Source: Symbiodinium microadriaticum (taxonomy: Eukaryota > Sar > Dinophyceae > Suessiales > Symbiodiniaceae). From it: a DNA stretch of 64,000 bases. The stretch lies in NCBI GenBank assembly GCA_001939145.1, contig LSRX01000163.1:453444-517443 (forward strand), in the 5' to 3' direction. Every line of letters begins with the position of its first letter. Position 1 is the first letter of the stretch. This document shows, piece by piece, positions 1 through 12,377 of this stretch. Under the pieces are notes generated by a model. It saw only the letters and a program-made list of their open reading frames with translations, did no database searches and had not been told where the DNA came from. The position numbers and the translations under genes were made by a program.

Positions 1-583
1 TGGCTGAACCTTAGGACCAAGAGTCTGAGCAGCCAAGCTGCTCAAGAAAGCGCCGCCCTCCGACCTGCCCACCAAGAGCGACACGGCCTGCTGCCAGTGG
101 CCTAGCCGTCTTCGCCCACGAAGATAAGAAGAAATGGGTTGTGATATGTTTTGGTATAGTTTTGTACGAGTTGCGAAAGGATGTTTCCGGTATGGTAGCT
201 TGAAACTTCTCTAATACCTCCTGTGCCTCCAAAGTTGCCCGCCTCATCGAGGGCTCCGAAATCTATAGGGCCCATTGTTAAAACCCGACTCTGCCTATAA
301 AGTCCTAAACCCTAAAGCCCAACACCCTCTTTGACACATTCCTCCGGGCTCGGCCTCCTTCCAGCCCGAGCGCCTGGGCAGCTGTGCCTACCGCCAGGTC
401 ATCCAAAGCTCCTGCGCAACAACCAGGGGTTTAGGGTTTAGGCTGCGCAACAACCAGGAGTTGAGGATTGATAGCGTAGTGCTTTGGTTCCCGCATAACA
501 TGTCTCGTAGGGTAGTTTTAAGATTTAGGGTTTCACGATATGCTAAGACGATGAACAGATTGAGTGTCCATGCCGATCTCAGT
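1..583. other. No gene recognised
   Basis: I see no convincing exon here. Short CCCTAAA/TTTAGGG-type motifs occur around 300-320 and 425-440, as they do throughout the window. Confidence 0.5.
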
Positions 584-949
584 AATCTCTTCCCGCCTTT
601 ATTAAACACCCCCCCTAATGATAAGACACATTGTGGCGAATCCTCCCGAGACCATCCCTGCCCTTCAAGAACCTATTCTGAATTGTGGGGGAGGGTTTCG
701 ATGCTCCAAATACTCTTGGAGCATAGTTTGAGCGAGCAAAGGCAAGATCAGGAGCAAAAGCGGGAGCATCAGCAAGAGCAAAGCAAAAGCAAGAGCGGCA
801 GTAAGAGCAAGAGCAGGAGCAAAAGCGGGAGCAACAGCAAGAGCAGCGGGAGCAGGCACAAGAGACGCAGCAGAAGCAGGAGCAAAAGCCAGTGCGGGAG
901 CAAGAGCCTTGCGAGATCACGGGCCGTTTAATATTAGGGGGAAGGAATT
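584..949. mobile_element. MITE-like element, copy A
   Basis: The left end (AATCTCTTCCCGCCTTTATT, continuing AAACACCCCC) and the reverse complement of the right end (GAATTCCTTCCCCCTAATAT, continuing TAAACGGCCC) match well enough to be imperfect terminal inverted repeats of about 25-30 bp. The same two ends, and about 100 bp inside the left end, recur at 61381-61835. No transposase is encoded, so a non-autonomous DNA element is the simplest reading. A target-site duplication is not clear. The inside of this copy is filled by a minisatellite. Confidence 0.5.
719..912. repeat. Minisatellite (GAGCAAAAGC type)
   Basis: Degenerate tandem repeat of units such as GAGCAAAAGCGGGAGCA inside MITE copy A. 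Its plus frame reads as an arginine/serine-rich peptide resembling an SR domain, but all frames are low in complexity, so I do not treat it as a gene. Confidence 0.75.
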
Positions 950-3008
950 CGAATGGAAAGAAGATGTGCAACAACAAGCACATCTGGCCGCAGCTGCAAT
1001 TATTACGGAAGAATTTAAGCGCTCTGATCCACACCTACCTATACAGCCTGTACCGGCATGAACAAGCACGGCAAAACGCGGCCGGTAGTCTGGATGGGTA
1101 GAGAAGGTCCAAGGTGGCAGTCCACGCAGCAGCCCGTTCGCAAATACCTGGTCAGGAGTGCTTGGCTGCTTTCATGCCTCGATGTTAGCATGTGGCATTG
1201 AACTTTTGATCACAACGTGTAGCACTGCCCCTGCATAATTACAAGCCATGTGCTGCCAAAACAGAAGGCTTCAAGATCACCTTGATAAACATGAACATAC
1301 GAAACCGTCGCTTCACCACCAGGCCTGCAACGCTGCTGCGGCTCAAGAGGTCCGCTTGCAATCTGCTCTTCGGCAGGAGGGGTTCATGCAAGGGGGCTTT
1401 CGTAAAGGTTGCTCCTGAGCTGGGGATTTTGGGCTTGGTGGGGGGCGAGCTCCTGGGTTGAGCGTTTTGAAGTTTAGCACTTCAGGGTTCACGGGTTGGT
1501 GCTAAGGCTAAGGGTTGGAGTTGACCATCTGCCGGCCAGAGCAGGGGTCAGGTTCGGAAGTCGGAAAGGTTTCTAATTCCTCCGACAGTCTGCAGCGATG
1601 CGATACAGGGAGCGGTCACTGAATTTTGGGATTTGCTTGAAGTCACCAGCACTCCGCGAAACCACAACCCATGCCAGAATCCTAAAGCCCTCAGCCTAAG
1701 CCTTACAATGAAGCCTTCTAGAGGGCCCCAGGCCTTTGCCAGGGCATCTGGCGGTAGAGAGCCAAGGCAGTCGCCCAAGAGGCCGTCAGCTGGCAGGTTT
1801 GCAATGCCTGGGCTCAACGACTGGGGAGTCGCACGCAATAAGTCCACAATCACCTAAACCCAAAATAGGATCCTGGCAAGAAAGACACACAGGAAAGAGA
1901 ATACGAGTACCAGTTGCAGAGAAATGTGTCAGAATTTGAAGCATATGCCGGTGTCGCTTCACGACAGAATCTGGCTCCCTCATCCTCGCCCACAAGAATC
2001 AAATCGCCTAAACGAGACCCCAAACAGTCATCACTGCAACATACCGCATCCGAGGATTGGCGAGAAGAGCCCGTACAGGGAGCCTATTTCTGTGCCTTTC
2101 CGTTTTCAAGACGGGTGTCGGAAGCCGTTTTGTTTTACGACGCAAGGCTCCGAAAGCCATCACTGCCAACGTAGCGAACACAACAGAGTGATCTCGGGCG
2201 GATGCCCCTTCTTGCTGTGGCGGGTGTGCTTCAGCCCTGAGCTTTCCGGCCATCACAACTGCTACTTACACTATACCTCCGGGACCGCAAGTTTCGGAGC
2301 CTTCCTCTGCGAATGCCAGACCTCATTGCTTTAACTTCAAGGCCTCGTTGCGGCGCAGGTGGTCGCCTGCATCGGGAGATCTCTGCGGGCTTCAAGTGGT
2401 TCTGTATCCAAACGAATTAATTACTCGAAGTCCAAGCTGCAGCTCACGGGGGGTGGGCTTTCCCTCAAATTTTCAAGGGATCAGTCGATTCAGAATACAC
2501 ACTGCCACAGCGGGTAGCACGAGGCATGCTTCAGGGATTAAGTGGCGGACTGCAGCTTTAGCCAGAAGCCGTTCTTTCGCACGAAAGCTTGGACATCTCG
2601 GAACCTGATAGTCACAGAAACACTACAACCAGGCATTCAAACCTAACGATCGAAATCATCTCATCCCACCCCGCTCCTGATATACGCAAGACTCATAACC
2701 CCTTTGTGCAAGTGGCTTGCAACGTCACGCCAGGACAGCAAATCCCAAACCCTTGTCTCTTAGCTCTAAACCGAAATAACAGATTGGACAGGCCGGCCTC
2801 TGTAGGCATGTCGGAAGCTCGAGTGCATCCCGCAGTCCAGATTGACACCGCCAGCGGCCAACTCACATGGCCTCGCAAGCGGAGTAGGGTTGAAGGGTTG
2901 TGGGTGACCGGACAGACGATGAGAACTCACTGCAGGGATCTCGGTCGACACCGCGAATTCAAGAACTAGTTGCTGAGTTTCCTGGCACAGAAAACGACAG
3001 CGGCTTAC
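950..3008. other. No gene recognised
   Basis: Mixed-composition sequence with only short, unconvincing frames. I see no exon with both a good acceptor and a good donor. Confidence 0.4.
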
Positions 3009-3140
3009 TTTTGGTAGGATGACAGACGCCCAAAAACATATCAAGGACAGCACCCAGCTCGCCACGAGGACGGAAAGCCCCGTGGCTGCGCCTTGGCAAA
3101 CCGCCAATGTCGCACCGAATCGCGCAGCCACTGGCCGTAC
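3009..3140 (-). CDS. Probable internal exon, membrane-segment protein (unrecognised)
   Basis: On the minus strand an acceptor (GAGAAG before GTACGG) and a strong donor (CCAAAA before GTAAGC) bound exactly 44 codons, phase 0 at both ends. The peptide begins VRPVAARFGATLAVC and carries a long hydrophobic stretch (LSVLVASWVLSLICFWASVI) that would suit a transmembrane helix. I do not recognise the family and found no neighbouring exon with confidence. The exon is supported by splice sites and composition only, so it could be chance. Confidence 0.35.
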
Positions 3141-3354
3141 CTTCTCCAAATAAACTTTGGGATGTTGTGGCGTTAGTGGCGTTCCTTGAGAATTGGGGCG
3201 AGTGGATCTTGTTTAGGGATCCTTTTGGGGAAATAGGATCCTAGTTTTCAATCTGCCCATCTCGATCGTTACCTCCCTCTGCCGGGACCCTCTGTGCCTG
3301 GCTTGGCTCCATCGTAGAAAGAAGATGCAGCGCCAAGGCCCAGTTCCCTCAGGG

Positions 3355-3495
3355 GTTTGTCTATATATACATATATATATTTTTATTTATTTATTTATAT
3401 TTATGTTTATGTATTTATTTATATGTATATTTTTTGTTTGGTATATACACACAGATATCTCTCTGCGCGCGTGTGTGTGTGTGTGTCATATTTGT
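3355..3495. repeat. AT-rich and (GT)n low-complexity tract
   Basis: TATATTTTTATTTATTT-type sequence followed by a (GT)n run of about 20 bases at 3466-3486. Confidence 0.85.
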
Positions 3496-4627
3496 AAACA
3501 GATAGTCACACATACAGCTGTATGCATTTGTAGAACCTGGCTTTCTATATGCGCCTGAGAAGTTCTGTTTTCGTCCTCTAGCAGGGGTTAGGGAAGACCC
3601 TGCGAAACAGTGGGCTGTGATGGTTCCGTGGAAAGCCCTCCTCGCTCCAGCCGCAAGAGAAGATAGGGCCTCAGGCCTCAAGTAGACCGTTCTCCCTGAG
3701 GCGTGTTTGAGGGTTCAGGCAGCTTCTGTTTCTGGCACATTCTGTCTGCAGTTTCCGCTGGTTTGGGATTTGAAATTTTTAAGCTTCAGTTGACTTGTTT
3801 TCGACGGCCGGTGGCTCAGAGATCTTGAGCAGTACACACAGCTGCTACAGCAGCGAGAAACCCAAGAACACTGGCCTCCACAATACGACTGATACAAAAG
3901 GTAGAGGTACAACAAACTAAAACTAACTAGAGCCAGAACTCCAGCCGCCTCATCAGCGTGATATCGCGAGCATGATCAGCGGCAAGCGCCATCATCACAT
4001 TACCAGTAGCTGTCATAACGGCAACACTTGCAGTAGCGCACAACACCATCACGACATGGCTACGCTCAGATAAACTCGCAGCACTAGACAAACAACGGAA
4101 GACACACTAGATGCAATGATTTCTGCTTTGTTGATGTTATAACCAGTTGTAGTAAGACGTCGTATTGATACCAACACGCCGGTCGTGCTTGTATGAGAAA
4201 CACGAATAAGGAGCAGCAAAGCAAACTATAACAAGAGTAAGTGCTGCTCGTCTTGTACGGGCTTGGAGTGTGGCGCACATGCTTGTACAACAGTTATATT
4301 ATATGTGGCATTCACAGACTATGTGCTGGAGTTGAAACTCCACCGAAAGGAAGCATGTGCGGCGCACCCCTTCGTCTGAATGACCTCCCCCGTTGACTAC
4401 TGAAACGCAGAGTCGGAGAACAAGGTCTCGGGCATCGGGCTCTAAGCGCTGGACCCCGGCCGCGGCAGCCACTAATGGCCGCATGGAGGCTGCAGCCATC
4501 GATCTCCGACATCTCCTGACAAGAGCCGGCAAAAGCCCCATCGTGGGGTGGGGGGTTGCACACTGCTTGAAGTTATTACAGGCGGCTCAACTTTTGTTCA
4601 AGAGTGTTGGCTGAGCCAAGTCTTCAG
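3496..4627. other. No gene recognised
   Basis: CA-rich, partly AT-rich sequence. Open frames are short and I could not place splice sites around any of them. Confidence 0.4.
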
Positions 4628-4736
4628 CAAGAAGCCGAACATGGCCAGCTACACAGCGACGACACGCCCAGTCTCTGATCAGCTCGAGGCCTGGGCCATG
4701 GTGCGCAGCCAGTTCGTCGCAGTTTTCCAGTCGCCA
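4628..4736 (+). CDS. Probable internal exon (unrecognised)
   Basis: The acceptor AGTCTTCAG precedes this block and the donor is GTAAGC at 4737. It reads 36 codons after one leading base, beginning KKPNMASYTATTRPV and ending VAVFQSP. Composition is protein-like, but the opposite strand is also open here. No family recognised and no partner exon identified. Confidence 0.3.
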
Positions 4737-5392
4737 GTAAGCTTGCAGCTGCTGATGGCAGCCTTAGAGATCGAACTAGAGCAAAGCAAGGGAAGCTCGT
4801 AATGCCCTGAGGGCAGATCTGAAACAAGACGCCACAAAAGAGCAGAGCCAAACAAGCCCTGGCGACCCGAGACTGGAAACTTAGGGCAAGCGAAGTATAT
4901 CCACCTGTGGCTCACGAATCAAAGACTATGTCGATGAATAGTACTCAGCATAGGACAGCCAATAGCAAGTCTGAGAGGCATTACAATCACATGGGCCAGC
5001 AACGCTAACATGAAGACGGCTAGCAGGAAAACTGGTTCACCTGAAGTAGTTTGTCTAAACAGTAAACATGACACACCAATGAAAGCAATTGAAGGCATAA
5101 CCGGAAAAACGACAACAGTTGCCATGAGAAGAACCTGTCAAGATATCAGGATTGGCCAAAATATTAGTTCATTAAAAGTAAACACCGGAGCCAAGATGCA
5201 GAACAACGGCGTTAATGCAACATACACTACCAGTTACCGTCTTCGCCATCAGTCAGTCGACCCTTGTCTTATGCTGCGACTGGCATGTTGATGATAACCA
5301 AGCTCTACTTTAAAGCACACCCTCCAAGCCTCAAAGATCGATGCTAAATCCAACATCCCCTCAACCCTAGATAAACAAGCAGGGGCGCGCGC

Positions 5393-5418
5393 ACGCACAC
5401 ACACACACACACACACAA
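5393..5418. repeat. (AC)n microsatellite
   Basis: Pure dinucleotide run. Confidence 0.9.
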
Positions 5419-6122
5419 AAAAATCCAAAGCTCAACTACTAAACCCGATTTCCCCTCGTGGCAAGGCCATGGCTCGTTGTAGTGGATCGTGTTCAAGGAA
5501 GTCCGCCCAGCTCTGGCCTGGCGAAGCAGCGCTTCGACTTGCCCGCCCTTGATCACCTTGGCTGCAACTGCCTTGTGCATGTCTAGCTCTTGGTGAAATG
5601 TAACTTTACTAGGCTATTTCTATGTTGGTGATTGTTTTGATGGTTCATTAACTCTTCCGTAGCAGCTACTATCCACTTGTATTTTGGGTTTGAGGAGGTG
5701 GGGCGGTTTAGGCATGAACTATTTCATGTTGTAAGAGGCTTGGGGCTTAGGATATCAGCGTTCGCCCAGCGAACCTCTACAACAGCACGTTCAAAACTCA
5801 TCTGACAAAATCCAGCGTTTTGGTTTCAATTAGTTCTCGTGGCCATGCCAGGAGGAGGGTGGTACAGAAGCGGACAAGGAGGCGCACGCAAAGCCGGTCT
5901 AGATCAGCAAGGCAGGAATGTGCTGCCGAGTTGAGTGAAGCCTAAGGCGCAAGTCCACGAAACCTGCTACGCCCGGTATCTCCAGAACTCCGATGGGGAT
6001 GTGGGTTCTCCTTGCCGTTCCGGCACGGCAGCGCTGCGGAGCAACGACGTGAGCTCCTTTGCCTCTCAAGACATCGCAAAAGTGTTGGTTGTTCAGGATC
6101 TACAAGCAGAAGTGATAGTACC

Positions 6123-6152
6123 AATAAAAAAAAATAATAATAATAATAATAA
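6123..6152. repeat. (AAT)n microsatellite
   Basis: Poly-A then AAT trinucleotide run. Confidence 0.85.
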
Positions 6153-6368
6153 ACAGACAACACCAACAAAAGATAGCATAGTAATACTACAACAGTAGCG
6201 CTGTGCTGCGAGTAGGTACAGTAATACTGACATAGTGAAGCACAGGTGGAACCAATCATCATTCTCAGCACTCGATTCCCCGCTGGCATCGTTTGTGTTG
6301 ACAGCAGTGGCTGCAGTGACCAGCAACGGTCAACATTGCGGGCAGAATTTTGTGCAAGTAAAGAAGGC

Positions 6369-6456
6369 GAGGATGCCGGTGTTTATGCTGATGGTGATGC
6401 TGATGATGATGATGGTTTTGGGCTCCCACATCGCAAGCCATAGCAAGCACGATGCT

Positions 6457-6490
<34 letters not shown>

Positions 6491-6492
6491 TT
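6369..6492. repeat. (GAT)n/(GCT)n microsatellite
   Basis: Interrupted GATGATGAT and GCTGCTGCT runs. They generate histidine-rich or aspartate-rich shadow frames. Confidence 0.8.
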
Positions 6493-8209
6493 GATTATAT
6501 GAATGTTGTAATACACGTGAACAAGCTGGTGACGAGGAGCAAGGTTACGACGAAGCTTGCTGTGTGAGGGTTGGGATGGCAATACATTATCATTGCTCTT
6601 TCCAGCCATTCTACAGACGATGGCGACGACAACGGCATGCAAAAACACTGACAACAATGCGCATGGTGATGGTGATGGTGGCGAAGATGCCGATGGGCGT
6701 GTTGGTGGAGGTACTCGGTGGAATGATGCTGTGCTAGAGTGCTGATGCAGATGATAGTAGCTAACAAGGCTCTGGAGACCCGCAGTACCTCGACGATGAT
6801 GATGGACCGAGCCCTAGCTGTCTAGCACCGGTCGATGAGAGGGAGATAACTCTGCATGAGATGGGAACGGCTTCCCATGCCAGTTGTCGGTAAATGAAAT
6901 CTGTTCTAGGCTTCGACGACAAGCTTCCTCCGCCGCAGATAATTAAAGGGATCCCGCACAAATTGATTCTGCCCTTTCCCGGCCCGAACAATGCAAGATT
7001 CACCCGTCACTGGCTAAGTAGGTCCGGAGCAGCACTCAGCGGTTCACCCCGATGCCTCCGTTCGGCCCGGCGTCGGCCGCGCCGCCGCTGCAGCTACCGG
7101 CGCCTGCCAGAAACGTGTCTCTGACTGCTTTCCAGTAGTGCCACCGAGCACGTGCAACTTCCGCCGCAAGACGCAGGAATCACCTATCCCGTCAAGAAAC
7201 AGACCAGAAGCAGCTGCTCTTACTCTAAACTCTAAGCAGCCTCAATCATGTAGTTTCGGGTCCTGCATGACCGCCGAGAGCTGGAGAGAAGACCATGGAG
7301 CCCCGGGAAATGCGGCAGTTTCGCCAAAACTACAGGATGAGGAGTTTGTTATTTTTCCCTCCTACTTAGCAAAGACGAGCTGCATTGCAGGAGGGTTGTT
7401 ACGGGGATCCGGGTTTTGCACTTTAAGGCTTTAAGGCTCTCGGGCTTGAGCCGTGCCCGTACCCGAATAATTCCCCTGTAAAGCAAGCTCAATCAAAGCC
7501 ACGCATGGAAGAAAGTGGACTTCATGGGTTGAGCTCAGGTTTTCGGGCACTGGAACACATGCGACCCATCTCTGTCCACACTTGGCGCTACAACTATCAG
7601 TGACTCAAAACTGAGTAGTGAGTATAGGGAACCCTCGAGCCAAGAGAATCAGATGCGTTCGTAATCTCTGCATGCAGGGTCAGGAACAGTGGTTTCAGAA
7701 ATTTCTTAATATTGGACAAGTCAAAACGAGTGAAAACCCCAAAACGGACAGATATAAGGAGCCTTCATGCCCATGTGGCGCATCTAAACCACATCTAAGC
7801 CGCCAGCATGCTTCAAAGGTCATGGTGCAGCCTAAGCATGACCCAGCAAACATGCCTGTCCAGATGAAACGACACCGGTAGGATACATGCAGACCAGAGC
7901 TACGTAGCGCAGGCTCAGGCACATGATGACTTAAGCGGGAAGGTGGACTTCACAAACAACGGTAGGCACTTATGTTTCTTAGCGCACTTTTTCGAAAAAA
8001 TCTTGGAATAAGTACCCCATCGTTCTTGCTACGCGTATTTATCAATGCCTTAGTTGCTTTGACCCTTATGGGTACTATCACTTAGGGCCCCTTTGGTTAA
8101 CGTTTGACAGTCAGTCTCATATTATGCTTGAAGCACGCGTTTCTCCAGGCCGTCCATGTCGCGAAAATTGAGAGTCAATGTCTTCGTCGGTCTGGGCCCA
8201 CAGCAATTT

Positions 8210-8212
8210 CTG

Positions 8213-8243
<31 letters not shown>

Positions 8244-8244
8244 G
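8210..8244. repeat. (TATC)n microsatellite
   Basis: About eight tetranucleotide units. Confidence 0.9.
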
Positions 8245-9238
8245 ACATAGGAGCCTTAAACATTTCGAACAAGGTCTTGGAGCATATTATATTTTGACGA
8301 TAACAAGGACCCAAAGTTTAAGAATTGTGTAACTGATTATTCTGATGCTTGTAATATCTAGTTTTCGGTACAGGCACATGAACTCACGAATGAAGATGTA
8401 GATAGAGAGAGAGAGGCCCGTCTACCCTAGTCTCTGTCTACTTACCCCCCTGCTTGTCTAAACATACAAATACACAAGTGAACAGAAACAAAACAGGCAG
8501 AGATGCAGAAAGTAGATCTACGCATCCAGTCAACGATATCCTTGCCCATGCGCACCTGCAAAACCTGTTTGCTTCCTTTCAACGCTACACCCCCAGCGAG
8601 TTGACTTCCTGCCCTTCGCCTTCTGCCCCAACTAAGAATAAACGCCGAACCTCAAAACCCGAAAGCGTAAAGCCCTCTCTCGCCCTAAACCCGAAAACCC
8701 TAGCCCTAGCCCCTACCTGGAAACGGCCGTGTGAAACCGAAGGCCAGTCATAAGGCAGGTTCCAGCTCAGGGTTGCTGGTAGTGAAGTCCTCTGGCGGTC
8801 TGCAAAGCATGCGGGCTTAGGGGTTTTGGGTAGGTCCCAGCTGTGTTTGAATGTCTCTCTCTGTCTTCCGTCCCTCTCTTAGGCCCCTGAATACTCAAGC
8901 CTGACGGCGCCTTTCTCCATGTTTATGGCTGCGCAGTAAGGGGGTACTGTGATTTGTGCACTCAGACTTGCCCGATGGATGGACTCTGGCAAGGAGGCAG
9001 CTCTGCATGTTAGCCTATGTAAGTATATGCCCGGCGTAGGCGTGGGTAAACAAACCTGTACTCAAACGTGTGGAAGGCTCGACTCGCAGCGGCGCCTAGT
9101 GCCGCATGCGTTTGTAAGACCCGTTGCCCCAGCCCCCCCCAAGCCCTGCCTTGACAAAGAAGTCCAGGTCACCCTCGACCTTCCCGCAGGGCGCAGTATA
9201 TAGCTACTTATATACACATATGCACCTACCCATGGCCT

Positions 9239-9384
9239 GACCTATCTATCTACCTACCTACCTATCTATCTATTCCTTTTTCTATTTGCCTATCTGCCTA
9301 TCCATCCATCGATCCATCTATCCATCTATCGATATACCTACCTGTGAACTGTGTAAATATTGTCCGTGTGTGTGTGTGTGTGTT
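9239..9384. repeat. (CTAT/CTAC/CATC)n then (TG)n
   Basis: Degenerate tetranucleotide array to about 9342, followed by a (TG)n run at 9364-9384. Confidence 0.85.
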
Positions 9385-9885
9385 TGTGTATCTTTCTCTG
9401 TCAGCTTACACTAGGTTATGTCATATCAGATCACACCGAATGTAGTAATTGTACAACTTGTTGATGATATGGTATGCTAAATGTTCTGCACCAGGTCTGA
9501 ACGTTTAAAGTTTAATGTCGGGTGTGAGGGTTAGGGCGATCATGATTCATATGGAAATTGTCGACTGCTTGCACCTCGATTGGCAGATGAGGGCTTATGC
9601 TGTCTGGACATATGCACACTCGGCTTGGAGTTCAGGCTCCTGGATTTTGCAATTTTGGAACCTGGGTAGAGGGTTTTCAGATGTTGCGGCGAAGGCTTCT
9701 AGGTCTTTCTCGACATGCGGATTTTTTCCAATGGTTGGTGCAGAATTATGGGTATCGCGGCACCGGACTGATCGGAGTAAGCGACCTGCCTGGCCACAGT
9801 GCCGAAAAGGCTTCAAAGCAGCCATCTCAACTTCACTCAGCCGTCGGCCGCGGGCTCGAACGTCACGGTATGTGGCTGTGGTATT

Positions 9886-9955
9886 TACCTACCTACCTAC
9901 CTACCTACCTGCCTGCCTACCTACCTACCTACCTACCTACCTACCTAGCTAGTGT
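9886..9955. repeat. (CTAC)n microsatellite
   Basis: Near-pure CTAC/CTGC tetranucleotide array that produces YLPTYLPT-type shadow frames. Confidence 0.9.
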
Positions 9956-10026
9956 ACCACATGCGTGTCTCAACATAACCCAATGCCAATGTAGACGTTC
10001 AACTAAAACAGTAATTAGCGAAAGTA

Positions 10027-10236
10027 CTACTGGCGCTCTACCCACAACACAACAGCTTTTGGCCACGCCTTCTCTCGCGCTGCTCCCCCGAAGCGATCGG
10101 TGAACACCTTGTCGTCGCAGGTGGAGAGGGATCGGAGCGCCCCTAAACAACCGACCCATAACTCCATTTTCCCGCGCTGAATTTAGTCCCTGACAACTCC
10201 ATCAAGATGGTCGTACTCGTGCTGGAACAGCCGTGC
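10027..10236 (-). CDS. Peptide deformylase, C-terminal two exons (partial)
   Basis: Peptide deformylase removes the N-formyl group from new proteins made in plastids or mitochondria; its active-site metal is held by a cysteine (EGCLS motif) and two histidines (HExxH motif). Exon 10236-10198 encodes ARLFQHEYDHLDG in exactly 13 codons, with the metal-binding HEYDH and the family-typical DHLDG. Exon 10107-10027 continues in phase as VFTDRFGGAARE and ends at a TAG stop; family members usually read DHLDGVLFTDR at this point. The first acceptor is GATGCAG before GCACGG and its donor is GTTGTC; the second acceptor is ACAAG before GTGTTC. The exons with the first two motifs (GxGxAAxQ and EGCLS) should lie above 10240 on the same strand, but I could not find them. 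This may be a full gene with long introns or a 3' fragment. Confidence 0.7.
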
Positions 10237-12298
10237 CTGCATCTCGGACGGTGTTGGAGTAAGGGATAAGGCAAAAGGGTTCAAACACAGGGTTAAGGAC
10301 TATCAGGTCTTAACGGGTATAGATGTACGGAGCGATGGAATCTTCAGGGATTGACGAATTTTTGTGTAGGTCGCCATAGTAGTTTTGCAGGGTTTTTTCC
10401 CTCCTACTTAGCCGTTCACGAGCAGGGTTTCGGATTTAGGGCCACACGCTCAGAGGGTCGGGCTGGCACATGAGACATGACGGGGCTTTGGCAGGCTTTC
10501 CCGTTCCGAACCACGAGGAACAAATCTATAGAGGCGGCCTCCAAAGCTCCATGATCTGCAGTCTTAAATGGGTTCGTGTGATTTAGGTTAGGATGAGCAT
10601 GTTCGGCTGCACTTTCCGATGCGCGAGAAGCCGCGTCCAGACATCGGACTTCCCCGGTAACGGACCTTGATTGTTGGCACATCTCGTCATGGGGGAATAT
10701 CCAAGGACGTGTTGTACGTCCGCCATCTTCACCACGCTTCCTCAATCCACATGACGGGAGCTCATGGGTACTTGGCATCTGTAAGCTTCCTTAGCTGCTC
10801 ATGTCATGCAAGAAACCAACACCCATCCGACGGGATCCGCCTTTTCGCACCATCCTCTCTCCGAAACACGTGCATCGCAGGCCAGCCAGACTTCGAAGAC
10901 ATGTCTCGCGAGTCAGTCTGCTAAATGTCAACTGGGCAGGAGCAAACATGCAGGGCCATCATAACCTTATGAACTCACTTGCATCATGTTCCCACACCCC
11001 CAAAACCCAAAAACTCAAACTACTTCCATATAACGTGGTCAAACGTAACGTCTCATTTTATGACCTGTTACAAAGAAATATCATACAGCATAGTGCGTGT
11101 TAACATGATATGGTATGCTCTTGCGTGTTCTACTCTAGTCTAGTCTATCCAGTCGAAAGCACACTACCGCAAACTAGAAGCTCATTGGTGAGACTTCGGC
11201 CAAGCAGCACGAGTTCATCCCAGAGTTTTCGGCGAGACGCCTCCTTTCAGAAAGCTGGACTTGAAAGCTCTCCCAAATCCCAACTAGCTTTGAACTGTTT
11301 CTTGGGTTTAAGAGGTTGCAGTTTGGAGCGGACAAGGTCTAGGGTTTCGAGGCTTCGGTTTATCTGGAATCCCGTTGGAATAGGGCTACGGCACAGGGTG
11401 AACCGAGGAAAGAACCTTGGAGATAATGGGAAAGACAGGAGGAGAACGAGAATCTGCTTCAATGCTCTGTTCCTAAGTCTTTCCCAGCCACTTTGCAACA
11501 GGCCCAGCCTGGAAAGGGGTCACGACCTTTTACGGTAAGCTTTTACGGAACAGTCTCGGTCTTCCCAACTCTAACTCTGACGAGCGGCATCCCCTTCACG
11601 AAACCAGAAATTGAAAGGGATTCGGCAGAAGAGAGACGACCCTGAGGTCTGCATTTATGGGTTTAGGATGCTTTAGCCTTGAAGGCGAACGCAATGCCAG
11701 CATATACCAGTGTGATAGTCACAAGACTCATTGTCGTGTATGGCACTGAAGCCAACATAAGGAATATGAGTAGAAATGATGGCAGTCTCTTTCTAAATCT
11801 GCGCGCTTCAGGCCAGCACTCGTTTCGCAACAAACAACTATGCCTGCCTGCAGACGGTCACTTTCCAGATGGTTCTTTGATGTTCTTTGCTTCCGGTGAC
11901 GACACCTCCCTAAACCTTAACTTCGGATTATACTCCGGCTAATCCTTACAAAGCCTCAGATCTTGCTCCAAACAGCCGTGGTGTCTTTCGAGTCCATTGC
12001 TTTAGGCGGATCAAAGGCCATACAGCGGCTATACACATTGATTCTGAAGCTGATCTTGCTGAATAAATAGCCCGAATCATCCATGTGCGTGGTGCAACGT
12101 CACAATGCTCACTCTCCTTTCACTTGCAACCAAACTGCCCGAACATGCCCGAACCCGTGTTCGCCCAAATCCAGTTGCACGAGCGAGGGCCTTCTCGCCA
12201 CAGCAATAGCCTTTCCCTTCACCGGAGCTCGTTTGGAAGCGGTCCTGAATGGCAACACGCTTCTCAAAAACAGCGCCTTCTATGCTGATTCACTTCAC
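10237..12298. other. No gene recognised
   Basis: Missing upstream exons of the deformylase are expected here or further right, but I saw no EGCLS-like reading. No strong repeats. Confidence 0.35.
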
Positions 12299-12377
12299 CA
12301 ACCTTCGGATCGCCTCGTTGCTAGCACATCCCTCCCTGCGGAAGAAGTCAAATACGTAGTCCCCAATGCTGGGGCGT
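12299..12377 (-). CDS. Possible exon (unrecognised)
   Basis: One leading base plus 26 codons between an acceptor (TTGAAG) and a donor (TTG before GTGAAG). The peptide begins RPSIGDYVFDFFRREGCASN, has balanced composition and looks helical. I do not recognise it. A second protein-like frame just below (12200-12284) cannot be joined to it, because the gap would be only 19 nt. Confidence 0.25.

Larger units (their letters stand above)
4737..10026. other. Gene-poor stretch with microsatellites
   Basis: No recognisable gene. A hydrophobic minus frame at 4919-5125 could be a membrane exon but has no clear splice borders. The stretch contains many simple repeats, listed separately, and decayed TTTAGGG-like motifs around 8690-8705. 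Confidence 0.4.

Noticed and set aside
461..931. SR-protein-like frame
   Set aside because: The RS stretch comes from a minisatellite inside a MITE-like element and no RNA-binding domain is present.
12200..12298. Second exon after 12299 (KRVAIQDRFQTSS reading)
   Set aside because: The intron would be only 19 nt, too short to splice.
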